Assembly: GCA_016214445.1 (NCBI GenBank)
Contig: JACROM010000134.1
Coordinates: forward strand, 1-5,842
Direction: 5' to 3'
DNA: 5,842 nt
Origin: Microcaldota archaeon
GTDB taxonomy: Archaea; Micrarchaeota; Micrarchaeia; Norongarragalinales; Norongarragalinaceae
In this document: positions 1-5,716 of the stretch, in pieces
Layout: each line of letters opens with the position of its first letter
How positions within the stretch are numbered: the stretch's first letter is position 1
The notes under the pieces: model-generated
What the model was told of the DNA's origin: nothing
The model's input: only the letters and a program-made list of their open reading frames with translations
The model's database searches: none
Translations under genes and position numbers: made by a program

Positions 1-2
1 AC

Positions 3-7
3 GGTGA
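3..7 (+). promoter_or_regulatory. Shine-Dalgarno site for the PIN gene
   Basis: GGTGA lies 6 bases before the ATG at 14 and matches the archaeal anti-SD complement. It favours that ATG as the true start; the ATG at 9 runs straight into a stop after two codons. An SD-led start at the very edge of an upstream reading frame suggests the PIN gene is a downstream member of an operon. Two upstream frames could end here. One stops at TGA 10-12; the other stops at TGA 15-17 and would overlap the PIN start as ATGA. Which is real cannot be decided from the few bases present. Confidence 0.5.
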
Positions 8-13
8 GATGAA

Positions 14-400
14 ATGAACCTTCTTTATACTAGCATCCTTATAGCCGATTTCAATCCGAGTGATTCGCAGCATGTTGCCGCGCGTGGCCTTGATTTGCAA
101 GAAGCGGTTATCAACGAGCTTGTTTTTGCAGAGGTTGCGAACGTCCTTGAACGGAGAGTTTCAGCAAAAGAATCAGTTCTGCCTGTGCTCCTCTATATCC
201 GGGAACAGATACCGATTTTCCAACTGCCGCTGACTGCTATAGATGAAGGTTTGTGCCTTTTTTCCAAGCATTTTCGGAAGGTAAGTTTTACCGACTGCAT
301 GCTTATAGTACAGGCAAGGCAAAACGGCTACCTGCTGGTAACATTCGACCAAAATTTGAAAAAAGCCGCTGAAGCTGAAGGAGTTCAGGTTGAGCCCTAA
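14..400 (+). CDS. VapC-like PIN-domain protein with altered active site
   Basis: This is a 128-residue single-domain PIN protein, the usual size for VapC-type toxins, which are Mg-dependent RNases of type II toxin-antitoxin pairs. The PIN pattern is clear. The N-terminal strand motif is LLYTSILIADFNPSD (3-17), the conserved helix is NELVFAEVANVLERR with acidic E40, then FTDCMLIVQAR with D94, and finally LVTFDQNLKKAAE with D112. The odd point is residue 5. Family members have Asp in the 'L-D-T-S/N-x-L-I' motif, and here it is Tyr (TAT). That Asp is a metal ligand, so the protein may be catalytically dead or weakened, although the rest of the fold is intact and the frame is open. A cognate antitoxin would be expected just upstream, outside the window. 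The stop codon overlaps that of the convergent membrane-protein gene by four bases. I am sure of the fold but not of toxin activity. Confidence 0.88.
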   Translation: MNLLYTSILIADFNPSDSQHVAARGLDLQEAVINELVFAEVANVLERRVSAKESVLPVLLYIREQIPIFQLPLTAIDEGLCLFSKHFRKVSFTDCMLIVQARQNGYLLVTFDQNLKKAAEAEGVQVEP

Positions 401-894
401 CCAGCCACCGCAACCCCGAAAACGCCCTTTATGGCCTTCAGGTGCTTGAAATCAGCGAAAAAATCTTCGGTCCCTTCCACTATAATCTTGTTGTCTTCAA
501 CCTTCAGGCAGTTGCACCCGCCTACCTGAACAGCCACCTTGGCGCCGCTGCAGTAATTTGTTTCTTCAACACAATTCACGGAAGCGTTGCCGTCAACCGA
601 GCCGTAGGCGTAGCTTTTCCGCTTGTAATAGGCGAGAGTTGCGCCTATTTCTGCTGTCACCGAAGTAAGCGCTGTGTTTTTGCTGCTGTTTCCTGCTGTA
701 AGACGCATCTCCACCCGTATGGGGTCGTCTGCCAAAACAGAAGAGATCTCGTCCTTGGTGGCCTTTACCAGCAACCCGTCAAGGTTGGTTTCAGGCGACT
801 TCTTCAGCAGCAGCTGGAATGCGAAGAATATGAGCGCGAATACCGCCAACAGCGCAACAACCAAAAGGGCCTTTTCCATCATGTCTTCTTTCAT
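397..894 (-). CDS. small membrane-anchored four-cysteine protein, unknown family
   Basis: I do not recognise a family. From the ATG at 894 it is 165 residues long. One strongly hydrophobic segment lies at about residues 9-30, followed by KK and a soluble domain of about 130 residues. Four cysteines sit in the C-terminal half (C108, C115, C127, C129; spacing C-x6-C-x11-C-x-C), which could form two disulfides or a metal site. Two N-glycosylation sequons (N69-S-S, N103-A-S) would fit an extracytoplasmic domain. The charge balance around the helix (acidic N-terminus, KK after it) does not clearly support that orientation, so topology is open. A GTG at 903 is in frame. I prefer the ATG at 894 because it forms a 4-base ATGA overlap with the RNase Z stop and has a weak AGTGG ribosome site 5 bases upstream. 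It is probably translated from the RNase Z mRNA. Confidence 0.72.
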   Translation of the reverse strand: MKEDMMEKALLVVALLAVFALIFFAFQLLLKKSPETNLDGLLVKATKDEISSVLADDPIRVEMRLTAGNSSKNTALTSVTAEIGATLAYYKRKSYAYGSVDGNASVNCVEETNYCSGAKVAVQVGGCNCLKVEDNKIIVEGTEDFFADFKHLKAIKGVFGVAVAG

Positions 895-1784
895 ACCATC
901 CACTCTCTTCCTTCCTCAGCGAGCTCGCTTTCCTTGAAAACGCTTTTCGCTTCCTCCAACAGGACTTTACGTTGGTCGTAACGGTTGCCGAAGTGGGTGA
1001 GGATGAGTTTTTTCGCTCCCGCCTTCTTTGCCAGCTCAGCTGCCTCAAGGGCGGTGCAGTGCTTGGTCTCTTCAGCGCGCGCCTTCTGTTCACTCGAAAA
1101 TGACGAGTCGTGCACCAAAACGTCCGCGTCCTTTGCGGCCCGGAGCGTGGAAGCGCACGCAATGGTGTCGCCTGAAAATACTATCTTCTTCCCTTTTTCC
1201 TCGAAGGTCACTTCCTCCAGCTTTATGGTCTTTCCTTCCACTTCCACCTTTCCTTTTTCCTGTATCTCAGTGAACAACCTGCCGCGTATGCCCATTCCTT
1301 TTGCTTTCGCCTCGTGGAACTTGATTTTTTGTTTTTCCTCGAGCACGTAGCCAAGAGCCCGGCAGCCGTGCTCCGCCGGAAAGGCGTGCACGTCGAACAA
1401 TTTCGTTGAAAGCGCCTTTGTTTTCTTCTGCTGTATCTCCTTGACTTTTATGGGGAAGCCGCTGCGCAGGGAAGGGATGGAGAAAAGCGTTTCCACGAAC
1501 AATGCGGTGCCTTCCGGGCCGAACACCTGTAACGCTTCGTTGCGTTCCGCAAGGTTGAGGGTCTGCACTATGCCTGGCAAGCCAAGAACGTGGTCCGCGT
1601 GCAGGTGCGTCAGGAAAACCGCTTCAAGCGAGCCGTATGGGACGTTGTATTTCATCATCTGCCTTTGGCAGCCTTCCGCGCAGTCGAACAAAAAAACGCC
1701 GCCGTACTTCACGGCGTAGTGGCTGGGCAGGCTGCGGGGTGTTGGCGTTGCAGCTGACGAACCCAAACAAACAAGCCGTATCAT
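891..1784 (-). CDS. rnz: ribonuclease Z (tRNA 3'-processing endonuclease)
   Basis: This is a 297-residue metallo-beta-lactamase-fold enzyme, the normal length for short-form RNase Z. The family is a zinc-dependent, dimeric cytoplasmic endonuclease that removes 3' trailers from tRNA precursors. Motifs appear in order: the N-terminal LGSSAATPTPR (7-17), the histidine motif THLHADH (H60, H62, D64, H65), EHG with H139, FSGDT with D206, the HST-type loop around H242, and LTHF with H264. Residues 160-190 (GIRGRLF then GKVEVEGK) match the usual RNase Z segment before the last metal motifs. Two positions differ from common forms: C243 where Ser usually follows the loop histidine, and G266 in HFGNRY where Ser is usual. 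All metal ligands are present, so it should be active. The frame extends to 1817, but homology begins at MIRLVCLG, so I take the ATG at 1784. It is divergent from lonB and overlaps the next gene by ATGA. Confidence 0.95.
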   Translation of the reverse strand: MIRLVCLGSSAATPTPRSLPSHYAVKYGGVFLFDCAEGCQRQMMKYNVPYGSLEAVFLTHLHADHVLGLPGIVQTLNLAERNEALQVFGPEGTALFVETLFSIPSLRSGFPIKVKEIQQKKTKALSTKLFDVHAFPAEHGCRALGYVLEEKQKIKFHEAKAKGMGIRGRLFTEIQEKGKVEVEGKTIKLEEVTFEEKGKKIVFSGDTIACASTLRAAKDADVLVHDSSFSSEQKARAEETKHCTALEAAELAKKAGAKKLILTHFGNRYDQRKVLLEEAKSVFKESELAEEGREWMV

Positions 1785-1793
1785 GAGAAACCA

Positions 1794-1803
1794 TTTTAAT
1801 AAG
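1794..1803 (+). promoter_or_regulatory. probable TATA box for lonB
   Basis: TTTTAATAAG is the most TATA-like stretch in the 66-bp divergent spacer. With normal archaeal spacing, transcription would start near 1822-1826. This gives a leader of roughly 25-29 bases before the ATG at 1851. The leader holds GGCGG (1826-1830) and AGGGG (1833-1837). The second is about 13 bases from the ATG, rather far for a standard Shine-Dalgarno site. Confidence 0.4.
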
Positions 1804-1814
1804 CAAGAACCTAA

Positions 1815-1824
1815 CACCTATACT
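1815..1824 (-). promoter_or_regulatory. possible TATA box for the RNase Z operon
   Basis: The minus strand reads AGTATAGGTG here, about 35 bases before the ATG at 1784. Transcription would then begin about 10 bases before the start codon. No Shine-Dalgarno site precedes that ATG, which fits a short or absent leader. A more AT-rich stretch at 1793-1802 lies too close to the ATG to serve this gene unless translation starts further in. This is a weak, position-based call. Confidence 0.25.
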
Positions 1825-1850
1825 TGGCGGTTAGGGGTTTTAAAGTTACT

Positions 1851-3728
1851 ATGGCTGACAAAAAGCACCATGAAGTCAATTCTACTGCGGACGTCAAGGT
1901 TTCTGCCGGTTTGGTTGACCAGATAGTGGGCCAGGAGCGTGCGGTCTCCATAATACGGAAGGCCGCCAGGCAGAAACGGAACGTCCTGCTTGTTGGTTTT
2001 CCCGGAACAGGCAAGAGCATGCTCGCGCAGGCAATGAGCGAACTCATGCCAGTCAGCGAGCTTGAGGACGTACTTGTCATGCCGAATCCGGACATCGAAA
2101 GCAACCCGCAAGTCAAGGTGCTCAAGGCAGGCGAAGGCAAGAAACAGGTTCAGAAAGAACGCTTAGCAGCAATCCCCTCAACGAACCTGAACCTCATGAT
2201 AAGCATTTTCATGGTTATGTCGTTCTTTTTCCTCCTATACTTCGGCAGGGAACAGTTGGGAGACGTGATCACAGCAGCGCTCCTCATACTGATGGGCTTG
2301 ACCGGAATAGTCATGATAGCAGGCGCGCAGCTCGGCAGGGCCAGGTTCGGCCAGGAAGCCGCGCCGTCGAAGCTTCTTGTTGATAATTCGGGGCGCAAGA
2401 CTGCTCCGTTCATAGAAGCAACCGGTGCTAGGTCGGGCGCGCTGCTTGGTGATTGTAAACACGATCCGTTCCAGAGTGGAGGACTCGGCACTCCGCCGCA
2501 CATGCGGGTTGAAGCCGGTTTGATACACAAGGCCAACAAGGGAGTGCTGTTTATAGACGAGGTCTCCTCGCTTTCGGACAAGAGCCAGCAAGAACTGCTT
2601 ACTGCAATGCAGGAGAAGAAGTACGCCATAACCGGCCAGAGCGAGATGAGCTCAGGAGCCTTGGTGCGCTCGCAGCCTGTTCCCTGCGACTTCGTCCTCA
2701 TAGCTGCCGGCAACTACAACGACATCCAACGCATGCACCCCGCGCTGAGGTCGAGAATCCGCGGTTACGGCTACGAGGTCTTCATGGAGGAGACCATGCC
2801 CGACAACGAGCAGAACCAGCTCAAGATAATGCAGTTCATAGCACAGGAAGTCAAGCGGGACGGCAAGATACCGCACTTCGACGGCGGCGCCATAAACGAA
2901 ATCCTCAAGATTGCCCGCAAGATGGCTAGCCGCAAGAACAAGCTGACCTTGAAGCTGAGGGAACTCGGCGGCTTGGTGCGTGCTTCAGGAGACTACGCCC
3001 TTGAGAAAGGTGCTGCAGTCGTGCAAAAGGATCATGTGGTGAGCGCGCGGAAAATCGCGCGCACGCTCGAGCAGCAGATGGCGGAGCAGACCATAGAGCT
3101 CAAGAAGGATTACCAAATCTTCCTCACTACCGGCACCAAGATAGGCAAGGTCAACGGTTTGGCTGTCATGGGCGACTCCGGAGTGATACTGCCTATTGTG
3201 GCCGAAGTGGCCCCGTCCGCTTCGCGCGAGGAAAGCCACATCATCGCAACAGGCAAGCTAGGAGACATAGCGAAAGAAGCTGTAGAGAACGTTTCAGCCA
3301 TAATCAAGCGCCACACCGGCAAGGACACCTCCAACTACGACATCCACATCCAGTTCCTCCAGACCTACGAGGGAGTGGAAGGAGATTCCGCGTCCATTTC
3401 AGTGGCGTGCGCCGTTATTTCAGCAATAGAGGAAGTGCCTGTTCGCCAGGATTTGGCCATGACCGGTTCCTTGAGCGTGCGCGGCGAAGTGCTGCCAGTT
3501 GGAGGAGTGACGCAGAAAATCGAAGCGGCAATAGAAGCCGGGCTGAAGGAAGTGCTCATTCCCGAAACCAACCTGAACGACGTCCTGTTGGACGATGAGC
3601 AGAAGAAGCAAATCAGGATTACGCCTGTGCGGAACATCTATGAAGTGCTCCGCCACGGTCTGGCCAAAAGTTCGCGCAGAGAAACGCTTCTCAAGCAAAT
3701 AGCCAAAGAGTTCAACGGCAAAGGCTGA
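1851..3728 (+). CDS. lonB: membrane-anchored archaeal Lon protease (LonB)
   Basis: This 625-residue protein is an ATP-dependent AAA+ serine protease that degrades misfolded and regulatory proteins at the inner face of the cytoplasmic membrane, working as a hexamer. Walker A is GFPGTGKS (49-56). Two hydrophobic helices follow at about 115-131 and 139-158, the insertion that defines the archaeal type. Walker B is VLFIDE (232-237), sensor 1 is AAGN with N288, the arginine-finger region is ALRSRI (298-303), and sensor 2 is probably R370 in LKLREL. The protease domain starts near 425. Catalytic Ser is S513 in EGDSAS and catalytic Lys is K556 in GGVTQK, so the Ser-Lys dyad is intact. There is no large N-terminal domain, as expected for LonB. 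An in-frame TTG at 1824 would add nine residues (MAVRGFKVT); I prefer the ATG at 1851, with MADKK ahead of the conserved domain. It is transcribed alone, divergent from RNase Z. Length and motifs are complete. Confidence 0.97.
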   Translation: MADKKHHEVNSTADVKVSAGLVDQIVGQERAVSIIRKAARQKRNVLLVGFPGTGKSMLAQAMSELMPVSELEDVLVMPNPDIESNPQVKVLKAGEGKKQVQKERLAAIPSTNLNLMISIFMVMSFFFLLYFGREQLGDVITAALLILMGLTGIVMIAGAQLGRARFGQEAAPSKLLVDNSGRKTAPFIEATGARSGALLGDCKHDPFQSGGLGTPPHMRVEAGLIHKANKGVLFIDEVSSLSDKSQQELLTAMQEKKYAITGQSEMSSGALVRSQPVPCDFVLIAAGNYNDIQRMHPALRSRIRGYGYEVFMEETMPDNEQNQLKIMQFIAQEVKRDGKIPHFDGGAINEILKIARKMASRKNKLTLKLRELGGLVRASGDYALEKGAAVVQKDHVVSARKIARTLEQQMAEQTIELKKDYQIFLTTGTKIGKVNGLAVMGDSGVILPIVAEVAPSASREESHIIATGKLGDIAKEAVENVSAIIKRHTGKDTSNYDIHIQFLQTYEGVEGDSASISVACAVISAIEEVPVRQDLAMTGSLSVRGEVLPVGGVTQKIEAAIEAGLKEVLIPETNLNDVLLDDEQKKQIRITPVRNIYEVLRHGLAKSSRRETLLKQIAKEFNGKG

Positions 3729-3748
3729 TTTTCTTTTGCATTGCTTTC
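3729..3748 (+). terminator. T-rich terminator after lonB
   Basis: Directly after the lonB stop codon the plus strand reads TTTTCTTTT, then TTGC and a further TTT. Such T-tracts without a strong hairpin are typical archaeal termination signals. Only a weak 4-bp GGAG/CTCC stem lies further on (3773-3788). The gap to the convergent 440-residue gene holds no other clear signal. Confidence 0.4.
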
Positions 3749-3809
3749 ATGATTTGCCGTAAGCTTGCAGCTGGAGCCTCGATTCTCCTGTACTTCCTGT
3801 TTCTTGGCT

Positions 3810-5132
3810 TCAAATCTTGAAACCGTGTTGCTCGCTAAGTAGTGCCTTTATTGCGTTGATGTCTCTCATTACCTTGTCGAATTCTTCTTTGCGAATTCCC
3901 GCAAGCTTGCCTTTTTCCCTTACCCTACTTGCGTTGAACTTCAGAAATGCTCTCTTGAAGAGATCCTTCATTTCCTTCTGTCTGGTGCCCTTCAGTTCCT
4001 TCACGTGTTCAGGTTTGATGGTTTTCCGCAGCCTCCACTCTCCGCCGCACAGCTCGACGAGGTCGAGGATTTCTTCGAAAAAAGTCCTGAATTCTTCATC
4101 CAATCTCTTGTCTACCCCTTTGCGTGGATAAAGTGCCTTAGAGGGAACCCACTTTTCTGTACCTTCAGTTTTTCTTTTTTCGGTTTCCTTCCTCAACAAC
4201 AGCGGTTTTATGGCTGTTTCCACTTCAATTGGTTTCCTCTCGAAGCGGCCAGTTGCGCCTTTGAGGTGTACCGCCAGGGCGAACTCGGCCAGTCCCCTGC
4301 CTTTTCCTCCAAACAGGAGAAAAGCTGACAGCCGCCGAGCATCGTTGTGTTCAACTCCGTTTCTCTTCAGCGTCTTCACGAACTTGTCGAACGTTCGCAA
4401 CGTCTGCAATGGGTAGCTCATTTGGTGGATTTGCTCAACTGAAGCGCCCGGGTTGTCTTTAATGTGCTCGACCACTTTTTGGACTATGGCGTTTCCTTCC
4501 AAATGGTACATCAAGTCAGGCAGACGGCTTTTGTATCTCTTCAAGGTTTCCGCCAGCGCCTCGTTGTGAAGCAGGCCAGTAAGCTTTTCAGGGTTCCTTG
4601 CTTCAGACATTACTACTTCCGGGTCTTCAAACTCGTCAAAATGGTAGCGCTCGTATTTGTTGAAAGGCGTGACGAAAAGCTCGCTTTCTTCTAATAGCCT
4701 TTTTTCCCGTGCGTCCATTCCTTCTTTTTCTCCCTCTTTTGTCGCGTCGAGACTTTTTTTCTCGCGTTCAGTGTAAAAAACCGGTCGCGTTTTGTGAATT
4801 TGTTTGATTCGGTCCGCAAGTTGTCGCCTCTCTAAACACTTGTTGAGAATGAATTTTATATTCTCTTCACGTGTTTTCGTCTTCTGAAACCACCATTTTG
4901 AGTAGTAATCCCAGTCTATCCACCCTATTTTCTCATGAGTTTTTTTTCGGATTTTTTCAACGGCCTTTTCCAGAAGGTCAAGAGCTAAACCTACTTTCCC
5001 GGCAACAAGGTGCAACCTTACGCGGTCGAAACGTTCCGTCAGTTGCTTGGCCGATCCCTGCTCTTCAATATATTTCGCCAACGAGGCGGGTCTTTCCTGC
5101 GGTCTTCCAGAATACTTTTCCATTTTGCCCAT
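3810..5132 (-). CDS. hypothetical charged helical protein, 440 residues
   Basis: I do not recognise the family. The protein is rich in Lys, Glu and Arg, appears mostly helical, and has no signal peptide or membrane segment, so it is probably cytoplasmic. Residues 35-65 form an amphipathic helical stretch, followed by an aromatic patch (GWIDWDYYSKWWF, 70-82). Residues 120-150 are very charged and may be a linker. Residues 214-262 (AIVQKVVEHIKDNPGASVEQI, then a second helix and TLKRNGV) resemble the helical part of a winged-helix DNA-binding domain, but no clear wing follows. That reading is a guess. Next comes a glycine-rich turn, LLFGGKGRG (272-280), and then two more helical blocks to the C-terminus. 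There are only two cysteines (C99 and one near 380), so no zinc motif. The frame may start at M1 or M4 (ATG at 5123). Neither has a Shine-Dalgarno site, consistent with a leaderless mRNA. The 5' half looks richer in A+T than lonB. Confidence 0.8.
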   Translation of the reverse strand: MGKMEKYSGRPQERPASLAKYIEEQGSAKQLTERFDRVRLHLVAGKVGLALDLLEKAVEKIRKKTHEKIGWIDWDYYSKWWFQKTKTREENIKFILNKCLERRQLADRIKQIHKTRPVFYTEREKKSLDATKEGEKEGMDAREKRLLEESELFVTPFNKYERYHFDEFEDPEVVMSEARNPEKLTGLLHNEALAETLKRYKSRLPDLMYHLEGNAIVQKVVEHIKDNPGASVEQIHQMSYPLQTLRTFDKFVKTLKRNGVEHNDARRLSAFLLFGGKGRGLAEFALAVHLKGATGRFERKPIEVETAIKPLLLRKETEKRKTEGTEKWVPSKALYPRKGVDKRLDEEFRTFFEEILDLVELCGGEWRLRKTIKPEHVKELKGTRQKEMKDLFKRAFLKFNASRVREKGKLAGIRKEEFDKVMRDINAIKALLSEQHGFKI

Positions 5133-5155
5133 GGGTAAGTTTGAGGCTCAAGTGG

Positions 5156-5165
5156 AATAATAGCT
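5156..5165 (-). promoter_or_regulatory. possible TATA box for the 440-residue gene
   Basis: The minus strand reads AGCTATTATT, centred about 28 bases before the ATG at 5132. That places initiation at or next to the start codon, in line with the missing Shine-Dalgarno site. A second AT-rich stretch (ATTATTTTTG, 5181-5172) could also serve, with a leader of about 15-20 bases, but it doubles as the T-tract of the hairpin terminator. Confidence 0.35.
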
Positions 5166-5171
5166 GATTGC

Positions 5172-5221
5172 AAAAATAATCGTACTTTGGCTGCCTCGTA
5201 AAAGGAGCCTTAAAAAGTACG
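5172..5221 (-). terminator. imperfect hairpin plus T-tract, probable terminator of the coiled-coil gene
   Basis: The stem pairs CGTACTTT (5181-5188) with AAAGTACG (5214-5221), GGCT (5189-5192) with AGCC (5206-5209), and CCT (5194-5196) with AGG (5203-5205). That makes 15 base pairs, with a one-base bulge on one side, a four-base TTAA bulge on the other, and a 6-base loop. On the minus strand it is followed at once by ATTATTTTTG (5181-5172), the form of an intrinsic terminator. It begins 28 bases after the stop of the coiled-coil gene and sits just upstream of the 440-residue gene's likely promoter. It could instead be a structured RNA element or a protein-binding palindrome. Confidence 0.5.
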
Positions 5222-5248
5222 GATATTTTCGTTATTCGCTATAAAACC

Positions 5249-5656
5249 CTATTTCTTGGTCTCCTTTCCCACAACAAGTATGACTTCGTCCAGTTCCTTC
5301 TGCAAGCGGTTTATCCTGCTGGTAAGCGCGGAGTGGATCTGCGTTTTCCTCGCTATTTCCTGAGCTAATTGCTTTTCCTCGCTTTCGATGTGCTTGAGCT
5401 TGCCCATCAAGCCTTCCACCCGTTCGCGCGTCTTGTCTTCCTTCACGTCCTTCATTCCCTCCAGAAGGTCGCGCCTGAAGCTGTGCAACTTCATCGCCTG
5501 GTGCAGTTGCGAGTACAAAAGAATCAGGCGTTCGTGTTGTTTCTGGCCTTCCGCGTGCGCGTGCTGGCTCGCGTCCAGCTGGCTCCTTATGTTCTTGAGG
5601 TTCTTCTGGTGCCTTAAGAGCACGGCATGCGAAAGCAAATGCAGGAGAATGTTCAT
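5249..5656 (-). CDS. small coiled-coil protein, unknown function
   Basis: This is a 135-residue protein that I do not recognise. The first 14 residues (MNILLHLLSHAVLL) are hydrophobic but short and broken by histidines, so a true membrane anchor is doubtful. The rest is almost entirely Lys, Glu, Gln, Arg, Leu and His with no proline, cysteine or tryptophan. Leucine/isoleucine spacing suggests two long helices (about 17-65 and 75-125) that could fold back as a coiled-coil hairpin joined near LLEGMKDVKEDKTRE. The C-terminus has a short hydrophobic strand, DEVILVVGKETKK. The ATG at 5656 has no Shine-Dalgarno site but has a good TATA-like box about 29 bases upstream, pointing to a leaderless transcript. 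The open frame, its own promoter and a hairpin terminator behind it support a real, separately transcribed gene. A structural or scaffolding role is possible but unproven. Confidence 0.72.
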   Translation of the reverse strand: MNILLHLLSHAVLLRHQKNLKNIRSQLDASQHAHAEGQKQHERLILLYSQLHQAMKLHSFRRDLLEGMKDVKEDKTRERVEGLMGKLKHIESEEKQLAQEIARKTQIHSALTSRINRLQKELDEVILVVGKETKK

Positions 5657-5680
5657 GAGTTAGGTTACGGAAAACGGGTT

Positions 5681-5690
5681 CTTAAATCTT
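5681..5690 (-). promoter_or_regulatory. probable TATA box for the coiled-coil gene
   Basis: The minus strand reads AAGATTTAAG, centred 29 bases before the ATG at 5656. This is the spacing expected for archaeal leaderless mRNA. The bases between it and the ATG contain no GGAGG or GGTGA. It lies in the 60-bp gap after the stop of the DUF2080-like gene, so the two genes are likely transcribed separately. Confidence 0.5.
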
Positions 5691-5716
5691 CAGCTTGCCG
5701 AGGGTGTGGGACAAAA

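Noticed and set aside
895..903. GTG start for the four-cysteine membrane protein
   Set aside because: It adds only three residues, while the ATG at 894 makes a standard ATGA overlap with the RNase Z stop and has a better-placed ribosome site.
442..981. Long plus-strand open frame of 179 codons opposite the membrane-protein and RNase Z genes
   Set aside because: Cys/His-rich sequence without any family pattern, antisense to two genes whose products make sense. A shadow frame.
1785..1817. Eleven-residue N-terminal extension of RNase Z
   Set aside because: The family begins directly with the strand MIRLVCLG. The extension reads through the probable promoter zone.
1824..1850. TTG start nine codons before the lonB ATG
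   Set aside because: The extra MAVRGFKVT is not needed by the conserved domain, the region overlaps the probable transcription start, and ATG is a stronger start. It remains possible if the mRNA is leaderless from 1824.
2150..2713. 187-codon minus-strand frame inside lonB
   Set aside because: It lies fully opposite the conserved AAA+ coding region, is rich in Ser, Pro and Cys, and matches nothing. Antisense shadow of lonB.
5133..5248. Search of the spacer for tRNA, C/D-box RNA or CRISPR repeats
   Set aside because: No cloverleaf, no paired C and D boxes and no direct repeats are visible. Only the hairpin and AT-rich promoter-like stretches can be supported.
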